This document shows, piece after piece, positions 38,201 to 50,100 of a DNA stretch of 64,000 bases (its first letter is position 1; every line of letters starts with the position of its first letter). The notes under the pieces are model-generated. The model worked only from the letters and a program-made list of their open reading frames with translations. It was not told where the DNA came from and made no database searches. Source of the DNA: Otis tarda (Eukaryota; Chordata; Aves; Otidiformes; Otididae); assembly GCA_026413225.1 (NCBI GenBank), contig JAPMTP010000078.1, forward strand, positions 124,001 through 188,000. The letters are read 5' to 3'. A program made the translations under genes and the position numbers.

Positions 38201-41200
38201 CAGCAGCACAGACATTGGGCCTCCGGGCTTTCTCTGACGAGCAGGGCTTCGACGTTTACCACCATCTGCACCAGGGTGCCCCCTGAAAAAAAAACTCGAA
38301 AAATCAAGAACGTCGGACCATTCCTCCCACACCAAAAGTGCCAGCCACTCAAGCTCTTGCTGCTCCTCAGCGGCCATTGGCAGCGCACCTACAGCACCAC
38401 AGACATTGGGGCTCTGGGCTTTCCCTGACGAACAGGGCTTCGACGTATACCACTAGCTGCACCAGGGCGCTCACTGAAAAAAACCCCGAAAAATCACGAA
38501 CGTCGGACCATTACTCCCACACCAAAATTGTCAGCCACTCAAGCTCTTGCTGCTCCTCAGCGGTCATTTGCAGTGCACCTACAGCAGCACAGACACTGGG
38601 GCTCCGGGCTTTCCCTGACGAACAGGGCTTTGACGTTTACCACCAGCTGCACGTGGGTGCTCCCTGAAAAAAACCCCGAAAAATCACGAACGTCAGACGA
38701 TTGCTCCCACACCAAAAGTGCCAGCCACTCAAGCTCTTGCTGCTCCTCAGCGGACATTGGCAGTCCACCTACCGCACCAGAGACATTGGAGCTCCGACTT
38801 TCCCTGACGAACAGGGCTTCAACGTTTACCGCCAGCTGCACGTGGGCGCTCACTGAAAAAAAACCCCGAAAAATCACCAACGTCGGAAGATTGCTGCCAC
38901 ACCAAAACTGCCAGCCACGCAAGCTCTTGCTGCTCCTCAGCGGCCATTGGCAGCGCACCTACAGCAGCACAGACACTCGGGCTCTGGGGTTTCCCTGACG
39001 AACAGGGCTTCCACGTTTACCACCAGCTGCACCTGGGCGCTTCCCGAAAAAAAACCCAAAAAATCACGAACGTCGGACGATTGCTCCCACACCACAAGTG
39101 CCAGCCACTCAAGCTCTTGCTGCTCCTCAGCGGACATTGGCAGTCCACCTACCGCACCAGAGACATTGGGGCTCCGGGCTTTCCCTGACGAACAGAGCTT
39201 TGACATTTACAACCATCTGCAACAGGGCGCCCCCTGAAAAAAATCCCCGAAAAATAACGAACGTCGGAAGATTGCTCCCACACCAAAAGTGCCAGCCACT
39301 CAATCTCTTGCTGCTCCTGGGCGGCCATTGGCAGCGCACCTACAGCACCACAGACATTGGGGCTTCGGGCTTTCCCTGACGAACAGGGCTTCGACGTTTA
39401 CCACCAGCTGCACCGGGAAGCCCCCTGAAAAAAAACCCTAAAAAATCACGAACGTAGAATGATTGCACCCACACCAAAAGTGCCAGCCACTCAAACCATT
39501 GCTGCTCCTCAGCGGCCATTGGCAGCGCACCTACAGCAGTACAGACATTGGGGGTCCTGGCTTTCTCTCACGAACAGGGCTTAAACGTTTACCACCAGCT
39601 ACACGTGGGCACCCACTGAAAAAAACCCCGAAGAATCACGGACGTCGAACCATTGCTCCCACACCAAAAGTGCCAGCCACTCAAGCTCTTGCTGCTCCTC
39701 AGCGGCCATTGGAAGTCCACCTACAGCACCACAGACATTGGGGCTCCGGGCTTTCTCTGACGAACAGGGCTTCGACGTTTACCACCAGCTGCACCAGGGT
39801 GCCCACTGAAAAAAAAACTCGAAAAATCACGAACGTCGGACCATTGCTCCCACACCAAAAGTGCCAGCCACTCAAGCTCTTGCTGCTCCTCAGCGGCCAT
39901 TGGCAGCGCACCTACAGCAGCACAGACACTGGGGCTCCGGGCTTTCCCTGACGAACAGAGCTTTGACATTTACAACCAGCTGCAACAGGGCGCCCCTGAA
40001 AAAAATCCCCGAAAAATAACGAACGTCGGAAGATTGCTCCCACACCAAAAGTGCCAGCCACTCAAGCTCTTGCTGCTCCTCAGCGGCCATTGGCAGCGCA
40101 CCTACAGCACCACAGACATTGGGGCTCTGGGCTTTCCCTGACGAACAGGGCTTCGACGTATAACACCAGCTGCACCAGGGCGCTCACTGAAAAAAAACCC
40201 CGAAAAATCACGAACGTCGGACGATTGCTCCCACACCAAAATTGTCAGCCACTCAAGCTCTTGCTGCTCCTCAGCGGTCATTTGCAGTGCACCTACAGCA
40301 GCACAGACACTGGGGCTCCGGGCTTTCCCTGACGAACAGGGCTTTGACGTTTACCACCAGCTGCACGTGGGTGCTCCCTGAAAAAACCCCGAAAAATCAC
40401 GAACGTCGGACGATTGCTCCCACACCAAAAGTGCCAGCCACTCAAGCTCTTGCTGCTCCTCAGCGGACATTGGCAGTCCACCTACCGCACCAGAGACATT
40501 GGAGCTCCGACTTTCCCTGACGAACAGGGCTTCAACGTTTACCGCCAGCTGCACGTGGGCGCTCACTGAAAAAAAACCCCGAAAAATCACCAACGTCGGA
40601 AGATTGCTGCCACACCAAAAGTGCTAGACACTCAAGCTCTTGCTGCTCCTCAGCGGCCATTGGCAGCGCACCTACAGCAGCACAGACACTCGGGCTCTGG
40701 GGTTTCCCTGACGAACAGGGCTTCCACGTTTACCACCAGCTGCACCTGGGCGCTTCCCGAAAAAAAACCCGAAAAATCACGAACGTCGGACGATTGCTCC
40801 CACACCACAAGTGCCAGCCACTCAAGCTCTTGCTGCTCCTCAGCGGACATTGGCAGTCCACCTACCGCACCAGAGACATTGGGGCTCCGGGCTTTCCCTG
40901 ACGAACAGAGCTTTGACATTTACAACCAGCTGCAACAGGGCGCCCCCTGAAAAAAACCCCGTAAAATCAAGAACGTCGGACGATTGCTCCCACACCAAAA
41001 GTGCCAGCCACTCAAGCTCTTGCTGCTCCTCAGCGGCCATTGGCAGTCCACGTACCGCACCAGAGACATTGAGGCTCCGGTCTTTCCCTGACGAACAGGG
41101 CTTCTACATTTACCACCAGCTGCATGTAAGCGCTCCCTGAAAAATAACCCAAAAAAATCACCAACATCGGAAGATTGCTCCCACACCAAAAGTGCCAGCC

Positions 41201-44200
41201 ACTCAAGCTCTTGCTGCTCCTCAGCGGCCATTGGCAGCGCACCTACAGCAGCACAGACATTGGGGCTCTGGCCTTTCCCTGAGGAGCAGGGCTTAGACGT
41301 TTACCACAAGCTACACGTGGGCGTCCCCTGAAAAAAACCTGAAAAATCACGAACGTCGGACCATTGCTCCCACACCAAAAGTGCCAGCCACTCAAGCTCT
41401 TGCTGCTCCTTGGGTGCCATTGGAAGCGCACCTACAGCAGCACAGACATTGGGGCTCCAGGCTTTCCCTGACGAACAGGGCTTCGACGTTTACCACCAGC
41501 AGCACGTGGGCTCCCACTGAAAAAAACCCCGAAAAATCACGAACGTCGGACTATTACTCCCACACCAAAAGTGCCAGCCACTCAAGCTCTTGCTGCTCCT
41601 CAGCGGTCATTTGCAGTGCACCTACAGCAGCACAGACACTGGGGCTCCGGGCTTTCCCTGACGAACAGGGCTTCGACGTTTACCACCTGCTACATGTGAG
41701 CGCTCCCTGAAAAATAAACCAAAAAAATCACCAACGTCGGAAGATTGCTCCCACACCAAAAGTGCCAGCCACTCAAGCTCTTGCTGCTCCTCAGCGGCCA
41801 TTGGCAGCACACCTACAGCAGCACAGACATTGGGGCTCCAGGCTTTCCCTGACGAACAGGGCTTCGACGTTTACCACCAGCTGCACGTGGGCGCCCCTGA
41901 AAAAAAACCCCGAAAAATCACCGTCAGAAGATTGCTTCCACACCAAAAGTGCCAGCCACTCAAGCTCTTGCTGCTCCTCAGCGGACATTGGCAGCGCACC
42001 TATAACACCACAGACATTGGGGCTCCGGGCTTTCCCTGACGAACAGGGCTTAGACGTTTACCACCAGCTGCACCAGGGCACTCAATGAAAAGAAACCCAA
42101 AAAATCACGAACGTCGGACCACTGCACCCACACCAAAAGTGCCAGACACTCAAGCTCTTGCTACTCCTCAGAGGCCATTTTCAGTGCACCTACAGCAGCA
42201 CAGACATTGGGGCTCCGGGCTTTCTCTGACGAACAGGGCTTCGACGTTTACCACCAGCTGCACCAGGGTGCCCACTGAAAAAAAAACTCGAAAAATCACG
42301 AACGTCGGACCATTGCTCCCACACCAAAAGTGCCAGCCACTCAAGCTCTTGCTGCTCCTCAGCAGCCATTGGCAGCGCACCTACAGCACCACAGACATTG
42401 GGGCTCCGGGCTTTCCCTGACGAACAGAGCTTTGACATTTACAACCAGCTGCAACAGGGCGCCCCCTGAAAAAAATCCCCGAAAAATAACGAACGTCGGA
42501 AGATTGCTCCCACACCAAAAGTGCCAGCCACTCAAGCTCTTGCTGCTCCTCAGCGGCCATTGGCAGCGCACCTACAGCACCACAGACATTGGGGCTCTGG
42601 GCTTTCCCTGACGAACAGGGCTTCGACGTATAACACCAGCTGCACCAGGGCGCTCACTGAAAAAAACCCCGAAAAATCACGAACGTCGGACGATTGCTCC
42701 CACACCAATAGTGCCAGCCACTCAAGCTCTTGCTGCTCCTCAGCGGCCATTGGCAGCGCACCTACAGCAGCACAGACATTGGGGCTCCGGGCTTTCCCTG
42801 ACGAACAGGGCTTCGACGTTTACCACCAGCTGTATGTGGGTGCCCACTGAAAAAAAAAAACTCGAAAAATCACGAACGTCGGACCATTGCTCCCACACCG
42901 AAAGTGCCAGCCACTCAAGCTCTTGCTGCTCCTCAGCGGCCATTGGCAGTGCACCTACAGCAGCACAGACATTGGGGCTCCGGCCTTTCCCTGAGGAGCA
43001 GGGCTTAGACGTTTACCACCAGCTGCACTTGATCGCTCCCTGATAAAAAACCCAAAAAATCACGAACATCGGACGATTGCTCCCACACCAAAAGTGACAG
43101 CCACTCAAGCTCTGGCTGCTCCTCAGCGGCCACTGGCAGTCCACCTACCGCACCAGAGACATTGGGGCTCCTGGCTTTCTCTGACGAACAGGGTTTCGAC
43201 GTATACCACCAGCTGCACGTGGGCACCCACTGAATAAAACCCCGAAAAATCACGAACGTAGAACCATTGATCCCACACCAAAAGGGCCAGCCACTCAAGC
43301 TCTTCCTGCTCCTCAGCGGTCATTGGAAGTGCACCTACAGCAGCACAGACATTGGGTCTCCGGGATTTCTCTGACGAACAGGGCTTAGACGTTTACCACC
43401 AGATCCACGTGGGCTCTCACTGAAAAAAAACCACAAAAAATTACTAACGTCGGACGATTGCTCCCACACCAGAAGTGCCAGCCACTCAAGCTCTTGCTGC
43501 TACTCAGCAGCCATTGGCAGTCCATGTACCGCACCAGAGAAATTGGGGCTCCGGGCTTTCCCTGACGAACAGGGCTTCGAAGTTTACCACCAGCTGCACG
43601 TGGGCGCCCCTTGAAAATGAACCCCAAAAAATCACGAATGTCGGACGATTATCCCCACACCAAAAGTACCAGCCACTCAAACCCTTGCTGCTCCTCAGCG
43701 GCCATTAGCAGTGCACCTACAGCAGCACAGATATTGGGGCTCCGGGCTTTCCCTGACGAACAGGGCTTCGACGTTTACCACCAGCTGCACCAGGGCTCTC
43801 ATTGAAAAGAAACCCAAAAAATCACGAACGTCGGACCACTGCACCCACACCAAAAGTGCCAGACACTCAAGCTCTTGCTACTCCTCAGAGGCCATTTTCA
43901 GTGCACCTACAGCAGCACAGACATTGGGGCTCCGGGCTTTCTCTGACGAACAGGGCTTCGACGTTTACCACCATCTGCACCAGGGTGCCCACTGAAAAAA
44001 AAACTCGAAAAATCACGAACGTCGGACCATTGCTCCCACACCAAAAGTGCCAGCCACTCAAGCTCTTGCTGCTCCTCAGCGGCCATTGGCAGCGCACCTA
44101 CAGCACCACAGACATTGGGGCTCCGGGCTTTCCCTGACGAACAGAGCTTTGACATTTACAACCAGCTGCAACAGGGCGCCCCCTGAAAAAAATCCCCGAA

Positions 44201-46987
44201 AAATAACGAACGTCGGAAGATTGCTCCCACACCAAAAGTGCCAGCCACTCAAGCTCTTGCTGCTCCTCAGCGGCCATTGGCAGCGCACCTACAGCACCAC
44301 AGACATTGGGGCTCTGGGCTTTCCCTGACGAACAGGGCTTCGACGTATAACACCAGCTGCACCAGGGCGCTCACTGAAAAAAAAACCCCGAAAAATCACG
44401 AACGTCGGACGATTGCTCCCACACCAAAATTGTCAGCCACTCAAGCTCTTGCTGCTCCTCTGCGGTCATTTGCAGTGCACCTACAGCAGCACAGACATTG
44501 GGGCTCCGGGCTTTCCCTGACGAACAGGGCTTAGACGTTTACCACCAGCTGCACTTGGGTGCTCCCTGAAAAAAAACCCCGTAAAATCAAGAACGTCGGA
44601 CGATTGCTCCCACACCAAAAGTGCCAGCCACTCAAGCTCTTGCTGCTCCTCAGCGGCCATTGGCAGTCCACGTACCGCACCAGAGACATTGAGGCTCCGG
44701 TCTTTCCCTGACGAACAGGGCTTCTACATTTACCACCAGCTGCATGTGAGCGCTCCCTGAAAAATAACCCAAAAAAATCACAAACTTCGGAAGATTGCTC
44801 CCACACCAAAAGTGCCAGCCACTCAAGCTCTTGCTGCTCCTCAGCGGCCATTGGCAGCGCACCTACAGCAGCACAGACATTGGGGCTCCAGGCTTTCCCT
44901 GACGAACAGGGCTTCGACGTTTACCACCAGCTGCACGTGGGCTCCCACTGAAAAAAAACCCCGAAAAATCACGAACGTCGGACTATTACTCCCACACCAA
45001 AAGTGCCAGCCACTCAAGCTCTTGCTGCTCCTCAGCGGCCATTGGCAGTGCACCTACAGCAGCACAGACACTGGGGCTCCGGGCTTTCCCTGACGAACAG
45101 GGCTTCTACATTTACCACCTGCTACATGTGAGCGCTCCCTGAAAAATAAACCAAAAAAATCACCAACGTCGGAAGATTGCTCCCACACCAAAAGTGCCAG
45201 CCACTCAAGCTCTTGCTGCTCCTCAGCGGCCATTGGCAGCACACCTACAGCAGCACAGACATTGGGGCTCCAGGCTTTCCCTGACGAACAGGGCTTCGAC
45301 GTTTACCACCAGCTGCACGTGGGCGCCCCCTGAAAAAAAACCCCGAAAAATCACCGTCGGAAGATTGCTTCCACACCAAAAGTGCCAGCCACTCAAGCTC
45401 TTGCTGCTCCTCAGCGGACATTGGCAGCGCACCTACAGCAGCACAGACATTGGGGCTCCGGGCTTTCCCTGACGAACAGGGCTTCGACGTTTACCACCAG
45501 CTGCAGGTGGACCGCCCCTGATAAAAAACCCCGAAAAATCACGAACGTCGGACCATTGCTCCCACACCAAAAGAGCCAGTCACTCAAGCTCTTGCTGCTC
45601 CTCAGCGGTCATTGGCAGTGCACCTACAGCAGCACAGACATTGGGGCTCTGGGCTTTCCCTGACGAACAGGGCTTCAACGTTTACCACCAGCTGCACCAG
45701 GGCGCCCCCGAAAAAAAGCCCTGAAAAATGACGAACGTCGGACGATTGCTCCCACAACAAAAGTGCCAGCCACTCAAGCTCTTGCTGCTCCTCAGCGGCC
45801 ATTGGCAGCGCACCTACAGCCCCACAGACATTGGGGCTCCGGGCTTTGCCTGACGAACAGGGCTTCGACGTTTACCAACAGCTGCATGTGGGCGCCCACT
45901 TGAAAAAAACCCAAAAGATCACGAACGTCGGACGATTGCTCCCACACCAAAAGTGCCAGCCACTCAAGCTCTTGCTGCTCCTCAGCGGCCATTGGCAGTC
46001 CATGTACCGCACCAGAGAAATTGGGGCTCCGGGCTTTCCCTGATGAACAGGGCTTCGATGTTTACCACCAGCTGCACGTGGGCGCTCACTGAAAAAAAAA
46101 AAACGAAAAATCACGAACGTCGGACGATTGCACCCACACCAAAAGTGCCAGCCACTCAAGCTCTTGCTGCTCCTCAGCGGCCATTGGCATTGTAAGTACA
46201 GCAGCACAGACATTGGGGCTTCGAGCTTTCCCTGACGAACAGGGCTTCGACGTTTACCACCTGCTGCACCGGGTAGCCCCCTGAAAAAAAACCCTAAAAA
46301 ATCACGAACATAGAATGATTGCACCCACACCAAAAGTGCCAGCCACTCAAGCTCTTGCTGCTCCTCAGCGGCCATTGGCAGCGCACCTACAGCACCACAG
46401 ACATTGGGGCTCTGGGCTTTCCCTGACGAACAGGGCTTCGACGTATAACACCAGCTGCACCAGGGCGCTCACTGAAAAAAAACCCCGAAAAATCACGAAC
46501 GTCGGACGATTGCTCCCACACCAAAATTGTCAGCCACTCAAGCTCTTGCTGCTCCTCTGCGGTCATTTGCAGTGCACCTACAGCAGCACAGACATTGGGG
46601 CTCCGGGCTTTCCCTGACGAACAGGGCTTAGACGTTTACCACCAGCTGCACTTGGGTGCTCCCTGAAAAAAACCCCGTAAAATCAAGAACGTCGGACGAT
46701 TGCTCCCACACCAAAAGTGCCAGCCACTCAAGCTCTTGCTGCTCCTCAGCGGCCATTGGCAGTCCACGTACCGCACCAGAGACATTGAGGCTCCGGTCTT
46801 TCCCTGACGAACAGGGCTTCTACATTTACCACCAGCTGCATGTGAGCGCTCCCTGAAAAATAACCCAAAAAAATCACAAACTTCGGAAGATTGCTCCCAC
46901 ACCAAAAGTGCCAGCCACTCAAGCTCTTGCTGCTCCTCAGCGGCCATTGGCAGCGCACCTACAGCAGCACAGGCATTGGGGCTCCGG

Positions 46988-47179
46988 GCTTTCCCTGACG
47001 AACAGGGCTTCGACGTTTACCACCAGCTGCACGTGGGCTCCCACTGAAAAAAAAACCCCGAAAAATCACGAACGTCGGACTATTACTCCCACACCAAAAG
47101 TGCCAGCCACTCAAGCTCTTGCTGCTCCTCAGCGGCCATTGGCAGTGCACCTACAGCAGCACAGACACTGGGGCTCCGG
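46988..47179 (+). repeat. Reference class A monomer (192 bp) with its landmarks
   Basis: A typical unit, useful for locating elements in all others. CCCTG-ACGAA-CAGGG dyad at 46,993-47,007. CAGCTG at 47,024-47,029 and CACGTG at 47,030-47,035 (E-box-type words). Variable hinge 47,030-47,046. A-tract of nine A at 47,047-47,055. CpG-rich box CACGAACGTCGG at 47,067-47,078. TTGCTGCTCC tract near 47,120-47,129. Inverted CCAAT (ATTGG) at 47,138-47,142. With eight A the unit would be 191 bp. Protein-binding roles for these words are inference only. Confidence 0.85.
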
Positions 47180-50100
47180 GCTTTCCCTGACGAACAGGGC
47201 TTCTACATTTACCACCTGCTACATGTGAGCGCTCCCTGAAAAATAAACCAAAAAAATCACCAACGTCGGAAGATTGCTCCCACACCAAAAGGGCCAGACA
47301 CTCAAGCTCTTGCTGCTCCTCAGCGGCCATTGGCAGCACACCTACAGCAGCACAGACATTGGGGCTCCAGGCTTTCCCTGACGAACAGGGCTTCGACGTT
47401 TACCACCAGCTGCACGTGGGCGCCCCCTGAAAAAAAACCCCGAAAAATCACCGTCGGAAGATTGCTTCCACACCAAAAGTGCCAGCCACTCAAGCTCTTG
47501 CTGCTCCTCAGCGGACATTGGCAGCGCACCTATAACACCACAGACATTGGGGCTCCGGGCTTTCCCTGACGAACAGGGCTTCGACGTTTACCACCAGCTG
47601 CACCAGGGTGCCCACTGAAAAAAAAACCCGAAGAATCACGGACGTCGGACCATTGCTCCCACACCAAAAGTGCCAGCCACTCAAGCTCTTGCTGGTCCTC
47701 AGCGGCCATTGGCAGTCCACCTACGGCACCAGTGACATTGGGGCTCAGGGCTTTCCCTGATGAACAGGGCTTCGACGTTTACCACCAGCTGCACCTGGGC
47801 GCCCCCTGAAATAAAAACCAGAAAAATCACGAACGTCGGACTATTTCTCCCACACCAAAAGTGCCAGCCACTCAAGCTCTTGCTGCTCCTCAGCGGCCAT
47901 TGGCAGTGCACCTACAGCACCACAGACATTGGGGACCAGGCTATTCCTGATGAACAGGGCTTCGATGTTTACCACCAGCTACACGTAGGCGCTCCCTTAA
48001 TAAAAAACCCCGAAGAATCACGAACGTCGGACGATTGCTCCCACACCAAAAGTGCCAGCCACTCAAGCTCTTGCTGCTCCTCAGCGGCCATTGGCAGTTT
48101 AAGTACAGCAGCACAGACATTGGGGCTCCGGGATTTCCCTGACGAACAGGGCTTCAAAGTTTACCACCAGCTGCACCGGGCCGCCCCCTGAAAAAAACCC
48201 CAAAAAAATACGAACGTTGGACGATTGCTCCCACACCAAAAGTGCCAGCCACTCAAGCTCTTGCTGCTCCTCAGCGGCCATTGGCAGCGCACCTACAGCA
48301 GCACAGACATTGGGGCTCCGGGCTTTCCCTGACGAACAGGGCTTCGACGTTTACCACCAGCTGCAGGTGGACCGCCCCTGATAAAAACCCCGAAAAATCA
48401 CGAACGTCGGACCATTGCTCCCACACCAAAAGAGCCAGTCACTCAAGCTCTTGCTGCTCCTCAGCGGTCATTGGCAGTGCACCTACAGCAGCACAGACAT
48501 TGGGGCTCTGGGCTTTCCCTGACGAACAGGGCTTCGACGTTTACCACCAGCTGCACCAGGGCACCCCCGAAAAAAAAAACCCTGAAAAATGACGAACGTC
48601 GGACGATTGCTCCCACACCAAAACTGCCAGCCACTCAAGCTCTTGCTGCTCCTCAGCGGCCATTGGCAGCGCACCTACAGCCCCACAGACATTGGGGCTC
48701 CGGGCTTTGCCTGACGAACAGGGCTTCGACGTTTACCAACAGCTGCATGTGGGCGCCCACTTGAAAAAAAAAACCCAAAAGATCACGAACGTCGGACGAT
48801 TGCTCCCACACCAAAAGTGCCAGCCACTCAAGCTCTTGCTGCTCCTCAGCGGCCATTGGCAGTCCATGTACCGCACCAGAGAAATTGGGGCTCCGGGCTT
48901 TCCCTGATGAACAGGGCTTCGATGTTTACCACCAGCTGCACGTGGGCGCTCACTGAAAAAAAACAAAAAATCACGAACGTCGGACGATTGCACCCACACC
49001 AAAAGTGCCAGCCACTCAAGCTCTTGCTGCTCCTCAGCGGCCATTGGCATTGTAAGTACAGCAGCACAGACATTGGGGCTTCGGGCTTTCCCTGACGAAC
49101 AGGGCTTCGACGTTTACCACCTGCTGCACCGGGTAGCCCCCTGAAAAAAAACCCTAAAAAATCACGAACATAGAATGATTGCACCCACACCAAAAGTGCC
49201 AGCCACTCAAGCTCTTGCTGCTCCTCAGCGGCCATTGGCAGCGCACCTACAGCAGTACAGACATTGGGGCTCCTGGCTTTCTCTCACGAACAGGGCTTAA
49301 ACGTTTACCACCAGCTACACGTGGGCACCCACTGAAAAAAACCCCAAAAAATCACGAACGTCGAACCATTGATCCCACACCAAAAGTGCCAGCCACTCAA
49401 GCTCTTGCTGCTCCTCAGCGGCCATTGGCAGTCCACCTACAGCACCACAGACATTTGGGCTCCGGGCTTTCCCTGACGAACAGGGCTTCGACGTTTACCA
49501 CCAGCTGCACCAGGGCTCTCAATGAAAAGAAACCCAAAAAATCACGAACGTCGGACCACTGCACCCACACCAAAACTGCCAGACACTCAAGCTCTTGCTA
49601 CTCCTCAGAGGCCATTTTCAGTGCACCTACAGCAGCACAGACATTGGGGCTCCGGGCTTTCTCTGACGAACAGGGCTTCGACGTTTACCACCAGCTGCAC
49701 CAGGGTGCCCACTGATAAAAATACTCGAAAAATCACGAACGTCCGACCATTGCTCCCACACCAAAAGTGCCAGCCACTCAAGCTCTTGCTGGTCCTCAGC
49801 GGCCACTGGCAGCGCACCTACAGCACCACAGACACTGGGGCTCCGGGCTTTCCCTGACGAACAGAGCTTTGACATTTACCACCAGTTGCAACAGGGCGCC
49901 CCCTGAAAAAAATCCCCGAAAAATAACGAACGTCGGAAGATTGCTCCCACACCAAAAGTGCCAGCCACTCAAGCTCTTGCTGCTCCTCAGCGGCCATTGG
50001 CAGTGCACCTACCGCACCAGAGACACTGGGGCTCCAGTCTTTCCCTGACGAACAGGGCTTCGACATTTACCACCAGCTGCACGTGGGCGCTCCCTGAAAA

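Larger units (their letters stand above)
25104..49047 (+). repeat. 25-kb-scale duplicated segment, right copy
   Basis: This is the partner of about 140-23,148, rearranged inside. It has one LTR instead of two, lacks the 4.77-6.86 kb stretch of the left copy near 29,740, and gains the 15- and 11-monomer periods between 30 and 37 kb. Correspondence ends near 49,047, where GCAGCGCACC of the left copy is replaced by GCATTGTAAGTACAGC. Confidence 0.8.

Noticed and set aside
46990..47012. CENP-B box
   Set aside because: On the minus strand TTCGTCAGGGAAAGCCCGG resembles the box, but spacing is longer than the canonical TTCG-N7-CGGG and the CGGG part does not line up. I see no canonical match in the typical monomer.
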